A stretch of 40,348 nucleotides of DNA from Mycolicibacterium agri (GTDB taxonomy: Bacteria > Actinomycetota > Actinomycetes > Mycobacteriales > Mycobacteriaceae), in assembly GCF_002553505.1 (NCBI RefSeq), contig NZ_PDCP01000053.1, positions 1 through 40,348 on the forward strand. Reading direction: 5' to 3'. The notes under the pieces are model-generated. The model made no database searches and was not told the DNA's origin. It saw only the letters and a list, made by a program, of their open reading frames with translations. This document shows positions 14,762 through 22,831 of the stretch, in pieces. The first letter of the stretch is position 1; the number at the start of each line of letters is the position of its first letter. Position numbers and translations under genes: made by a program.

Positions 14762-15136
14762 TTAGCGCGCCTTGCGCGTCGGCGTCAGCCCGGTCTTGCT
14801 GTCCAGGTACTGCAGCAGATCGTGGGCGGCCAGTTCGACGTCCTTGTGCCGCCACTCCGCCGCGCGGTAGACGCAGGCGATCAGCCCGCTGCGGTGTAGA
14901 CGACGAAAGTCGCCGTAGACGAACGCATATCGCGCCTTGGTGTGGTCCTTGGCGCCTTCGGTGAGGCCGAGATGCCACTGGGCGTACTCGTCCCACGAAT
15001 GGTTCTCGAGGTACTCGTTCTGCGCCGCGGCCCGCGGCTGCACTTCGCCCCAATCGCTGTCCAGGACGTACTGTCCGGCGTCGATCAGTTCGCGCGCCTT
15101 CTTCACCGCGGCCTCGTTCACCGCGTACTTGGCCAT
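14762..15136 (-). CDS. Conserved mycobacterial hypothetical protein
   Basis: A 124-residue soluble protein beginning MAKYAVNEAAVKKARELIDA. The centre WGEVQPRAAAQNEYLENHSW, DEYAQWHLGL, ARYAFVYGDFRRLHRSGLIAC and YRAAEWRHKDVELAAHDLLQ is Trp/Tyr-rich and looks like a compact alpha/beta domain. I recognise it as a conserved actinobacterial family without a known function. It lies 36 bp downstream of mak on the same strand, so it may be the last gene of the treS-mak transcript. Confidence 0.78.
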   Translation of the reverse strand: MAKYAVNEAAVKKARELIDAGQYVLDSDWGEVQPRAAAQNEYLENHSWDEYAQWHLGLTEGAKDHTKARYAFVYGDFRRLHRSGLIACVYRAAEWRHKDVELAAHDLLQYLDSKTGLTPTRKAR

Positions 15137-15172
15137 GCCTCAGGTTTACCCGGTGTGCGCGCTCACCACGAC

Positions 15173-16507
15173 TCAACCGACGATGCGCGCGATCGACCGC
15201 ATCGGGATCGGCAGCCACGTCGGCCGGTGCCGGGCTTCGTAGGCCGCCTCGTACACCGCCTTGTCCAGTTCGTAGGCCTCCAGCAGGGCGCCGTCGTCGC
15301 GCGGGTCGGCGCCTGCCACCGCGGCGTAGCCCTCGCAGAACGACGCGCTGTTGTGGTCCACCCATTCGCGGGCGCGGGCGGTCAGCTGCCGGTGGCGCTC
15401 GTCGTCGTCGGCCTGTTCTGTCAGCCGTTGGTAGGCGGCGTACTCGAACGAGCGCAGCACGCCTGCGACGTCGCGGGCCGTCGAATCCGGCCGCCTTCGC
15501 TCTTCGAGCGGCTGCCCGGGCTCGCCTTCGAAGTCGATCAACAGCCAGCGCTCGGGGGCGCGCAGCACCTGGCCGAGGTGCAGGTCGCCGTGGATGCGTT
15601 GCACGGTGATCGTCTGCTCGGCCAGCTTGCGGAAGCGTTCCTCGATCAGCGGCGCGTACTGCGCCAGATCCGGCACCGCCGCCGTCGCGTCGGCCAACCG
15701 CTGCAGGACCGCGTCGGCCGGGAACAGGGTGGTCGAGGTGCCCAGTTCGGCGGCGAGCGTGGCGTGCACCGAGGCGACGGCCTCGCCCAGCCGGTAGGAC
15801 TCGCCCGCGAAGTCGCCGCCGACTTCGTCGGCGTACAGGTCGCCCTCGGCGAACAGGTCGCGGGTGCTGGCGGTCGCCATGTCCCAGCCCTCGGCGGAGT
15901 TGGCTGCGAACTCGGTCACCATGCCCAGCGCCCATGGCTCGCCGCCCCAGGTCGTTTCGAACGAGCCAAGCAACCGCGCGACGTGGGGATTGCCCGCGCG
16001 GCCCAGCACCCGGTTCAGCTCGATGTCGGGATTGATGCCCGGCGTGATGCGGCGGAACAGCTTGAGAATCGCCACGTCCTCGAACACCACGCTGGTGTTG
16101 CTCTGCTCGGCGCCCGACACCCGCGGCGCCGACTCCAGCGGCAGCGTGACGTCGGGTTCCTTGCTGAACCGGACATCGTCGACGGTGGCCGACGAATCCA
16201 TAAGCGACAGAAGGTGGGTCGCGGCGTCGGCGTCGTAGAGCGCGTCGTATGCGGTGCGGTCCTCGTCGGCTCCGATCGTCGCGATGTCGGCGTACTCCTC
16301 GATCGGCCCGGAGCCCCAGCGCACCAGCACCTGGTATCGATCCGTCGAGCCGTCGGTGTAGGACGCGTCGAGCAGCACCAGATCGAGGTCGTCCAACAGC
16401 CCCACCACGTGCACCGGTTCCAGCCCGGACAACTCGCGGGTGCGCCCCGCATACCACCGCTGGTGCGGAAGCCACTGTGTCCATGGCAGATTCGCGGGCC
16501 TGCTCAT
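15173..16507 (-). CDS. mak: Maltokinase Mak (Pep2)
   Basis: 444 residues. It phosphorylates maltose to maltose-1-phosphate with ATP, feeding GlgE-dependent alpha-glucan synthesis. The N-terminal cap (WTQWLPHQRWYAGR) is typical. The aminoglycoside-kinase-like core has FRRITPGINPDIELNR, the catalytic loop RIHGDLHLGQVL (about 300-311) and the metal-binding IDFEGEPGQ (about 320). The ATG overlaps the treS stop as ATGA, giving translational coupling with the enzyme that supplies maltose. This is the same order as M. tuberculosis treS-mak. Confidence 0.95.
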   Translation of the reverse strand: MSRPANLPWTQWLPHQRWYAGRTRELSGLEPVHVVGLLDDLDLVLLDASYTDGSTDRYQVLVRWGSGPIEEYADIATIGADEDRTAYDALYDADAATHLLSLMDSSATVDDVRFSKEPDVTLPLESAPRVSGAEQSNTSVVFEDVAILKLFRRITPGINPDIELNRVLGRAGNPHVARLLGSFETTWGGEPWALGMVTEFAANSAEGWDMATASTRDLFAEGDLYADEVGGDFAGESYRLGEAVASVHATLAAELGTSTTLFPADAVLQRLADATAAVPDLAQYAPLIEERFRKLAEQTITVQRIHGDLHLGQVLRAPERWLLIDFEGEPGQPLEERRRPDSTARDVAGVLRSFEYAAYQRLTEQADDDERHRQLTARAREWVDHNSASFCEGYAAVAGADPRDDGALLEAYELDKAVYEAAYEARHRPTWLPIPMRSIARIVG

Positions 16508-18291
16508 AGGACTTCCTCCGACTTGCGCAGCTGGAACCAATAGAAGCCGTGACCAGGCAGGGTGAGCAGGTACGGAAGCTGGCCGATGGGCGGAAACTCC
16601 ACGTAGCCGGTCATCTCGACCGGTGTGTAGCCCGCCCAGTGCTGCAGGTTCAATTCGATCGGCTGGGGGAAGCGGGACAGGTTGTTGACGCACAACACGA
16701 TGTCCTGCCCGCCGTCCTTGTCGAGTTCGCGCACGTAGGCCAGCACCGACGGGTTGGACCCGCCGAGCTCGCGGAAGGTGCCCGTGGCGAACGCCTCGTG
16801 GCGGCGGCGCACGGCGAGCATGGTGCGCGTCCAGTTCAGAAGCGACGCCGAGCTGCCGAGTTGGGCTTCGACGTTGACCGACTGATAGCCGTAGACCGGA
16901 TCCTGATTCGGCGGCAGGTACAGCTGGCCGGGGTTGGCCTTCGAGAAGCCCGCGTTGCGGTCGGGCGTCCACTGCATCGGGGTGCGCACCCCGTCGCGAT
17001 CGCCCAACCAGATGATGTCACCCATGCCGATCTCGTCGCCGTAGTAGAGCATCGGCGAGCCAGGCAGCGACAACAGCAGCGCGGTGAACAACTCGATCTG
17101 GTTGCGGTCGTTCTCCAGCAGCGGCGCCAGCCTGCGGCGGATGCCGACGTTGGCCTTCATCCGCGGATCCTTGGCGTATTCGGCATACATGTAGTCGCGT
17201 TCTTCGTCAGTCACCATCTCCAATGTCAGCTCGTCGTGGTTACGCAAGAAGATGCCCCACTGCGCCATCTCCGGGATCGGCGGCGTCTGCGCGAGGATCT
17301 CCGAAATCGGGAACCGCGACTCGCGCCGCACCGCCATGAAGATGCGTGGCATCAGCGGGAAGTGAAACGCCATATGGCATTCGTCGCCGCCGGTGTGCGG
17401 ATCGCCGAAGTACTCCACCACGTCGGCGGGCCACTGGTTGGCCTCGGCCAGCAGCACCCGGCCGGGAAACTCGTCGTCGATGACCTTGCGGCAGTGCTTG
17501 AGGAACGCGTGGGTCTCGGGCAGGTTCTCGCAATTGGTGCCCTCGCGTTCGAACAAATACGGGACCGCGTCCAATCGGAAACCGTCGATGCCGAGATCGA
17601 GCCAGAAACGCAAAACGTCGAGCATCGCTTTCTGGACATCTGGGTTGTCGTAATTCAGGTCCGGTTGATGCGAGAAGAACCGGTGCCAATAGAACTGCTT
17701 ACGCACCGGATCGAAGGTCCAGTTCGACTCCTCGGTGTCGACGAAAATGATCCGCGCCTCTTTGTACTTGTCGGCGGTGTCGCTCCAGACGTAGAAGTCG
17801 CCGTAGGGTCCGTCGGGATCGCGCCGCGACTCCTGGAACCAGGGGTGCTGGTCGGAGGTGTGGTTCATGACGAGGTCGGTGATGATCCTGATACCGCGCT
17901 TGTGGGCGGCGTCGAGCAGTTCGACGAAGTCTTCGACCGTGCCGAACTCGGGCAGCACCTTGTAGAAGTCACGGATGTCGTAGCCGCCGTCGCGCAGCGG
18001 TGAGTCGTAGAACGGGGGCAGCCACAAGCAGTCCACCCCAAGCCATTTCAGGTAATCGAGCTTCTCGCTGAGTCCCCGCAAATCGCCGATCCCGTCGGCG
18101 TTGTAGTCATAGAACGCCCGTACCAGAACCTCGTAGAAGACCGCGCGTTTGAACCACAGGCGGTCCTCGGGAAGATTGGCGGCGTGCCCGAAGTCGTCGG
18201 CGCTGGGGTGCTCCACCACGCCGTCTTCGACGTGGCTGCCCTCCGTGGGGTCATGGTCGACCGAAGCGTCGACTCCGTCTCGCGCATCCAT
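16504..18291 (-). CDS. treS: Trehalose synthase / maltose isomerase TreS
   Basis: A 595-residue GH13_16 enzyme interconverting maltose and trehalose; mycobacterial TreS forms a complex with Mak. Catalytic residues are Asp241 (DGFRLDAVP), Glu283 (LLAEANQ) and Asp353 (LRNHDE). The barrel starts with FYEVLVRAFYDYNADGIGD near 52, and YYGDEIGMGD and GVRTPMQW follow. The N-terminal 40 residues are acidic and variable. A TAGGTT hexamer ending nine bases upstream of the ATG gives a near-leaderless promoter. The product feeds the overlapping mak gene. Confidence 0.96.
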   Translation of the reverse strand: MDARDGVDASVDHDPTEGSHVEDGVVEHPSADDFGHAANLPEDRLWFKRAVFYEVLVRAFYDYNADGIGDLRGLSEKLDYLKWLGVDCLWLPPFYDSPLRDGGYDIRDFYKVLPEFGTVEDFVELLDAAHKRGIRIITDLVMNHTSDQHPWFQESRRDPDGPYGDFYVWSDTADKYKEARIIFVDTEESNWTFDPVRKQFYWHRFFSHQPDLNYDNPDVQKAMLDVLRFWLDLGIDGFRLDAVPYLFEREGTNCENLPETHAFLKHCRKVIDDEFPGRVLLAEANQWPADVVEYFGDPHTGGDECHMAFHFPLMPRIFMAVRRESRFPISEILAQTPPIPEMAQWGIFLRNHDELTLEMVTDEERDYMYAEYAKDPRMKANVGIRRRLAPLLENDRNQIELFTALLLSLPGSPMLYYGDEIGMGDIIWLGDRDGVRTPMQWTPDRNAGFSKANPGQLYLPPNQDPVYGYQSVNVEAQLGSSASLLNWTRTMLAVRRRHEAFATGTFRELGGSNPSVLAYVRELDKDGGQDIVLCVNNLSRFPQPIELNLQHWAGYTPVEMTGYVEFPPIGQLPYLLTLPGHGFYWFQLRKSEEVL

Positions 18292-18300
18292 CGAACTTCA

Positions 18301-18306
18301 AACCTA
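18301..18306 (-). promoter_or_regulatory. Candidate -10 of the treS promoter (TAGGTT)
   Basis: TAGGTT on the minus strand, nine bases before the treS ATG. The rest of the 208-base region between treS and the divergent HTH gene shows no clear palindrome. Confidence 0.4.
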
Positions 18307-18499
18307 CCCACCCGAAGCCGAATCGAATCCGGCACGCATGCCCGCGGTGTTGAGAGCAAACAACCGGCCGTCCCACGGGGTCTCAGGCGGCGGGAACGAA
18401 GTGTTGAAACCCTCGCCGAACCGGGATACCGTTTGCGCGGTCATTGTTCCCGTCGGGTGACATTGGTCTTCCACGATTCTTCGACGAAGTGAGTTTGCG

Positions 18500-18952
18500 G
18501 TGTCTGAACCCAATGATGGCGAAGCTCCAGTAATCGTTGGTTTGTCCGACGCGGCAATGCATATGTATGCCGCCGCGATCGATGCCCTGCCAGATCCCAG
18601 CGATCCGGAATTCCCCGACCGGGCGGGCGTCATCCTCGCTGGTCTGCGCAAGCTGCAGGACTCGTTGAGCGATGCCGCGAGCCGGAGCCGGGTCACCCCG
18701 TCGGTCGTCGTCGCGCTCAGCGGTGTGCGCAATCGCTACGACGACCTGATGGCCACCGCCGCCAACGGTCCCGGCGCCACCCTGGGCCAGCGCCTCTACA
18801 TCGCCCGCAACCGGGCCAAGCTCTCCACCAAGGAGGCGGCCAACGGTGTCGGCCTTCGCAAAGACCTCATCGAGGCCGTCGAACGCGAAGAGCCGGTGCT
18901 CGAGGACGAGGCGTCGAGAATCAAGGACCTGATCGCGGCGCTCGGCGGCTGA
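18500..18952 (+). CDS. XRE-like helix-turn-helix protein
   Basis: About 150 residues from a GTG start. The N-terminal half (SDAAMHMYAAAIDALPDP to RNRYDDLMATAA) is helical and not recognised. The C-terminal third, GQRLYIARNRAKLSTKEAANGVGLRKDLIEAVEREEP, is a recognisable Cro/C1-type helix-turn-helix with the turn near GVGLR. It is probably a small DNA-binding regulator. It is divergent from treS and precedes the crp-like gene by 119 bp. Confidence 0.75.
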   Translation: MSEPNDGEAPVIVGLSDAAMHMYAAAIDALPDPSDPEFPDRAGVILAGLRKLQDSLSDAASRSRVTPSVVVALSGVRNRYDDLMATAANGPGATLGQRLYIARNRAKLSTKEAANGVGLRKDLIEAVEREEPVLEDEASRIKDLIAALGG

Positions 18953-19071
18953 CGTCCTTTCGCTGTTTATCGCCGCCGACGTTTGCGCGGCCGGTGTCGG
19001 GGTACGGCGCTACCTGAACCCGCTGGGCTAAAAACTGTTGGCACCACGGTTCCCCTACCGCTTGAGGCACC

Positions 19072-19746
19072 ATGGACCGCACACTCGCCAACTCGACACT
19101 GTTTCGGGGACTCGACACCGGAACGCTCGCCGAGCTCAGCGCTCGGCTCACACCGGCCGACTTCAAGGCCGGCCAACTGATCTACAAACGCGGTGATCTC
19201 GGCGCCGACCTCTACATGCTGCTCGAGGGCAAGGTGAAGCTGGGGCGCTGCGCCGACGACGGCCGCGAGAATCTGCTCACCGTGCTCGCGCCGCCCGACA
19301 TCTTCGGCGAGCTCGCGCTACTCGACCCCGGCCCGCAGCCGTGGAACGCCAACGCCGTCACCGACGTCCACGCCGTGACGGTCGGCCGCGAGCAACTTTA
19401 TGCGTGGATGGACGCCTACCCCGAGATGGGTAAGCGGTTGCTGCGGCTGATGGCCCGGCGCCTGCGCCGCACCACCGACACGCTCGCCGACTTGGCGTTC
19501 ATCGACGCGCCCGCGCGTGTGGCCAAGCAACTCCTCGGGCTGGCACAGCGCTTCGGAATTCCCGAGAACGGTTCGATGCGGGTGACGCACGACCTGACCC
19601 AGGAGGAACTGGCCCAACTCGTCGGCGCCACCCGTGAGACCGTGAACAAGGCGCTGTCGGATTTCCGCAACCGCGGCTGGATTCAGGTCGACGGCAAAAG
19701 CGTGCTGATCTCCGACTCGGAACGGCTGGCCCGCCGGGCGCATTGA
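19072..19746 (+). CDS. Crp/Fnr-family regulator, CRP paralogue
   Basis: 224 residues, colinear with M. tuberculosis CRP (Rv3676, from memory). The cyclic-nucleotide domain occupies 1-115, the dimer helix 116-145, and the winged helix 146-224 with TQEELAQLVGATRETVNKALSDFRNRGWIQ, almost identical to CRP in the recognition helix. In the phosphate-binding cassette, Gly79 and Glu80 are kept (FGEL) but the segment DPGPQPWNAN replaces DPGPRTSSAT, so Arg89 is Gln and Thr90 is Pro. Thr134 is kept and Asn135 is Thr. DNA specificity should match CRP (GTGA-N6-TCAC); cAMP response is doubtful. Confidence 0.9.
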   Translation: MDRTLANSTLFRGLDTGTLAELSARLTPADFKAGQLIYKRGDLGADLYMLLEGKVKLGRCADDGRENLLTVLAPPDIFGELALLDPGPQPWNANAVTDVHAVTVGREQLYAWMDAYPEMGKRLLRLMARRLRRTTDTLADLAFIDAPARVAKQLLGLAQRFGIPENGSMRVTHDLTQEELAQLVGATRETVNKALSDFRNRGWIQVDGKSVLISDSERLARRAH

Positions 19747-19749
19747 CGG

Positions 19750-21216
19750 CTAGGGCAGGTAGCGCGCGGCCTTGCTGCTGCGCACCATCCGGCCCGCCTC
19801 GGCCTGCCGGTAGCCGATGACCGCTCCTGTGAACGTCATCATCACGATCCACGCGACGCCCGGCAGCGCCGCACCGGCCAGCTGCGGAAGCCCCGGCGCG
19901 CGCAGATAGTCGGTGTAGCCCTGGCGCGGCGGCGTCCGTCCGGCCATCGGCGTGACCGTGCCCGCGAGCGCCGGCTCCTGACCGCCTGCCGCCCGCGGAG
20001 CCGAGCCGGTTGCCACGGGCTCACTGGCCGCTGTCCCGCGCGGAGCGTTCAGCCCCGAACCGGCGCCGGCCGCCTGCGGCTGCGCGGCCGACGCTTGCGG
20101 GACCGACGCCCGCGGGGCCGACGCTTGCGGGACCGACGGGAAACGCACAGCGCCGGCATTCGGGCCGGGAGCCGCGATGATCGGCGCCTGCAACACCGCC
20201 CCGGCGCCGAAGCCGGTGCCGCGATGGTCGCCGCCGGAGACGCCGGTCACCACACCGCCCAAAGCGTCGAGAACCGGTTCGGGTTCGGTCGGCCCACCGG
20301 TGAGCGGAGGTTCGGGTACGGCGGGCCCACCGGTAAGCGGAGGTTCGGGTACGCCGCCACGAAACGCTGGTGCGGGCGCCCCACCCCGCAGCACGGGACT
20401 GGGTGCCGGCTTGGGCGCCGGCTCGGGTTCGGGCTCGGATATGGGGTCGATCTTCGGCTCCGGGGTCTCAATCCTCGGCTCGGGCAGGATGGCCTCGATC
20501 AACTCCTCTTCGAACGTGGCGGCCACCGGGTCGGCGCTCCACCAGCCGACCTTGCCGCTCGACCGCATCTCGATGAGGTAGTAGGGGTACGGAACCAGCG
20601 GGTCGAGCACGTCGGAGTCGGATTTCTTCGCGGGCGGCGGCGCGGCGGCCGTCGTCGTCGCGTGCGTGCTGCCGCCCGAACCGGCGGCCGAACCCGTGGG
20701 CGCAACGCCGCTCTGCTCGCCAGGGTCGGGACCCTGGTACGTGTTCGGCTGAGTGTTGTTCGCCGTGTTCTGCTGAGTGTTGTTCGCCGTGTTCTGTTGA
20801 GTGTTATTCGACGTGTTGTGCTCGGTGTTGTTCGATGACCCGCCGGTGGATGCTGCGGGCTCGGCCGTCCGGGTGCTCGCAGCTGCGTTGTCCCCACCTT
20901 CGGGGGCGCCCGACGTTGCCTGCGTCGACTCGGTGGTCACGAACGGGCTGTCCGGTTTCGAACCGACCTTGACCGACGGCGACTTGTTCAACCGATTCCG
21001 CACACGGTCGCGATGTTCGCGGATCATCCGCTGGATCACATGGCCCAGCGACGGGCGCTCCGCACCGTCTCCTTTGCTAGTTTCGCCGCTGGTCGACGCG
21101 CTTCCCGCGTCGCCGGGGTCGGCGACGGCCGGTACAGCCACGGTGTTGCCGCCAAGAATGAGAGCGCAGAACAGTACGGCGGCACAGGCTGCAAAGCGCA
21201 GTGCTGACGCCCCCAT
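19750..21216 (-). CDS. Exported repeat-rich, Pro/Ala/Glu-rich protein with C-terminal membrane helix
   Basis: 488 residues from the ATG at 21216, chosen because a signal sequence (LRFAACAAVLFCALILGG) follows and GAGG lies upstream; an ATG at 21291 is less likely. Cleavage near AVPAVADP is expected. Then come a charged region (IQRMIREHRDRVRNRL), four 8-residue NNTQQNT-type repeats, a conserved-looking block (YYLIEMRSSGKVGWWSADPV), PEPPLTGGP repeats, ASVPQASAPR repeats, and a C-terminal helix (PGVAWIVMMTFTGAVIGY) with a basic end. It is probably an envelope-spanning structural or adhesin-like protein. Function unknown. Confidence 0.75.
   Translation of the reverse strand: MGASALRFAACAAVLFCALILGGNTVAVPAVADPGDAGSASTSGETSKGDGAERPSLGHVIQRMIREHRDRVRNRLNKSPSVKVGSKPDSPFVTTESTQATSGAPEGGDNAAASTRTAEPAASTGGSSNNTEHNTSNNTQQNTANNTQQNTANNTQPNTYQGPDPGEQSGVAPTGSAAGSGGSTHATTTAAAPPPAKKSDSDVLDPLVPYPYYLIEMRSSGKVGWWSADPVAATFEEELIEAILPEPRIETPEPKIDPISEPEPEPAPKPAPSPVLRGGAPAPAFRGGVPEPPLTGGPAVPEPPLTGGPTEPEPVLDALGGVVTGVSGGDHRGTGFGAGAVLQAPIIAAPGPNAGAVRFPSVPQASAPRASVPQASAAQPQAAGAGSGLNAPRGTAASEPVATGSAPRAAGGQEPALAGTVTPMAGRTPPRQGYTDYLRAPGLPQLAGAALPGVAWIVMMTFTGAVIGYRQAEAGRMVRSSKAARYLP
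20741..20836. repeat. Four tandem 24-bp repeats inside the secreted-protein gene
   Basis: Units at 20741-20764, 20765-20788, 20789-20812 and 20813-20836 share the frame GTGTTCTGCTGAGTGTTGTT plus four bases, with increasing divergence. Each codes for one NNTQQNTA-type octapeptide, so copy number can change without a frameshift. Confidence 0.85.
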
Positions 21217-21362
21217 GAAAACCCTCGATCCCCGACGAAATCTTGCTGACTGAGCGGTGTTGTCAGAGGATTCTCGCATATTTTGCGCCATTGGACGGTG
21301 GATTCCTTTGTTGCTGGGTCGTTGCTGGGTCGCGACGCCGACGCCGCAGGACGGCGCTGGAG

Positions 21363-21368
21363 TATGGT
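21363..21368 (+). promoter_or_regulatory. -10 element of a leaderless promoter (TATGGT)
   Basis: TATGGT-N6-GTG (21375), with no ribosome site. It fixes the GTG start of the HugZ-like gene. Confidence 0.5.
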
Positions 21369-21374
21369 GCCGAC

Positions 21375-22181
21375 GTGGCATCCCGTGACCATGGCGAACC
21401 GGTCGATGCCCGCTCGGTTCCGCCGCAGGTGGCCGAGGTTGCCGAACCCGTTCGTCGACCGTCTGCCGCCGAGGAAGCGCGCACGATCGTGGCGTCGACC
21501 AACACCGCGACGCTGGCGACGTTGACCGCGGCCGGCGATCCGTGGGCGTCGTTCGTCACCTACGGCTTGCTCGACGGCGCGCCGGTGCTGTGCGTGTCGA
21601 ACCTCGCCGAGCACGGCCGCAACCTCGCGGCCGATCCGCGGGCCAGCCTCGCGATCGTCGCGTCCAGCGAAGACCCCGACCCGCAGGCGTGGGCGCGGGT
21701 CACGCTGGCGGGGGTGGCCGAGCAGCCGGCGGGCGACGAGGCCTCGGCCGCGCGGGAAGCACACCTGGCCGCGGTTCCTGCGGCCGAGCACTACATCGAC
21801 TTCAGCGATTTCACCCTGTGGCTGCTGCGGGTGCACCGGGTGCGCTGGTATGGCGGCTACGGCCGCATGGATCACGCGACGGGCGAGGCCTACGCGGCCG
21901 CCCGGCCCGACCCCGTGCGACCGCGTGCCGCCGCGGCCATCGCCCATCTCAACAAAGACCACGCCGACTCGTTGTGTGCGATGGCCAGGACGCTCGGCGG
22001 TCATCCCGACGCCACCGCGGCGACATGCACGGGCGTGGACAGATACGGGCTCGACCTGTCGGTCACCACTGCGCGGGGAAACGCCCACACCAGGGTCGGT
22101 TTTGCCACCCCGATCGACAGCGCAGACGATTTACGCTCGGCCACAGTGGAATTGGCTCAACGCGCTAGGATCAGCCGGTGA
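21375..22181 (+). CDS. HugZ-like heme-utilisation/FMN-binding split-barrel protein with DUF2470 domain
   Basis: About 268 residues. The N-terminal split barrel runs from EEARTIVASTNTATLATLTAAG through WASFVTYGLLDGAPVLCVS, LAEHGRNLAADPRASLAI and DFSDFTLWLLRVHRVRWYGGYGRM. The C-terminal DUF2470 domain starts at AIAHLNKDHADSLCAMARTLGG, with DRYGLDLSV. HugZ proteins bind or degrade heme; relatives bind flavin. The cofactor here is not certain. The gene overlaps the phosphoribosyltransferase gene by four bases. Confidence 0.87.
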   Translation: MASRDHGEPVDARSVPPQVAEVAEPVRRPSAAEEARTIVASTNTATLATLTAAGDPWASFVTYGLLDGAPVLCVSNLAEHGRNLAADPRASLAIVASSEDPDPQAWARVTLAGVAEQPAGDEASAAREAHLAAVPAAEHYIDFSDFTLWLLRVHRVRWYGGYGRMDHATGEAYAAARPDPVRPRAAAAIAHLNKDHADSLCAMARTLGGHPDATAATCTGVDRYGLDLSVTTARGNAHTRVGFATPIDSADDLRSATVELAQRARISR

Positions 22182-22747
22182 CCGAGCGCTCCGAACTCTG
22201 GCAGGCCGCATTCGATCTGATCCGCACGCGCGGCCACGAACGCCGCGAGCAACCGTTCAAGCTCGCCAGCGGCCAACTCAGCCATGACTACATCGACGGC
22301 AAGTACGCCGTCGACACCGGCGAGCGGTTGACGATAGTCAGCCGTGCGGTCGCCGAACTGGCAGCCGAACACGGCATCGAGTTCGACGCGGTCGGCGGGC
22401 TGACCATGGGCGCCGACCCGCTGGCGCACGGTATCGCGATGGTCACCGGCGCGGCGTGGTTCTCGGTGCGCAAGGAGCAGAAGCAGCGCGGCCGCGAGCA
22501 GTGGGTCGAGGGCACCCGGCTGCAGCCCGGCATGCGGGTGCTGCTGGTCGACGACGTCATCAGCACCGGCGGATCGACGGCGCTGGCGTTCGACCGGATC
22601 GCCCCGCTCGGGGTGGTCGTCACCGGGGTGATCCCGATGGTCGACCGCGGCGACGTCGCCGCCAAGCTGTTCGCCGAGCGCAACGTGCGGTTCGTCCCGC
22701 TGGTCACCTACCGCGACCTCGGCATCGACCCCATCAAACCCGTCTGA
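22178..22747 (+). CDS. Orotate phosphoribosyltransferase-like enzyme
   Basis: 189 residues of the type I phosphoribosyltransferase fold. The PRPP loop is VLLVDDVISTGGST (121-134). The flexible-loop lysines are in SVRKEQKQRGR (97-107), and FKLASGQLSHDYIDGKYA near residue 27 matches the orotate enzyme N-terminus. Orotate and PRPP to OMP (pyrimidine synthesis) is the natural prediction. It is not the sequence I remember for mycobacterial PyrE (Rv0382c), so it may be a second, divergent enzyme. The GTG overlaps the HugZ-like stop. Confidence 0.8.
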   Translation: MTERSELWQAAFDLIRTRGHERREQPFKLASGQLSHDYIDGKYAVDTGERLTIVSRAVAELAAEHGIEFDAVGGLTMGADPLAHGIAMVTGAAWFSVRKEQKQRGREQWVEGTRLQPGMRVLLVDDVISTGGSTALAFDRIAPLGVVVTGVIPMVDRGDVAAKLFAERNVRFVPLVTYRDLGIDPIKPV

Positions 22748-22760
22748 CCCTCTAACGCCC

Positions 22761-22813
22761 AAACCGACATATGGGCGGGAAAGTGCGAGAAGGAAGCGCC
22801 ATTTCGTCGGTTT
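22761..22813. repeat. 53-bp inverted-repeat element between convergent genes
   Basis: The ends AAACCGAC (22761-22768) and GTCGGTTT (22806-22813) pair perfectly. Inside them ATGGGCG (22771-22777) faces CGCCAT (22797-22802) with one bulge. The middle is purine-rich (GGGAAAGTGCGAGAAGGAAG). The element could be a bidirectional terminator or one copy of a dispersed mycobacterial palindrome. Confidence 0.55.
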
Positions 22814-22831
22814 CGGCGCGGGCGGCCGCGG

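Noticed and set aside
14942..18003. Long plus-strand frames opposite mak and treS
   Set aside because: mak and treS on the minus strand have complete catalytic motifs; the opposite frames are codon-bias shadows.
20741..20836. CRISPR-like array
   Set aside because: The 24-bp units are contiguous with no spacers and stay in frame within a coding sequence; they encode a peptide repeat.
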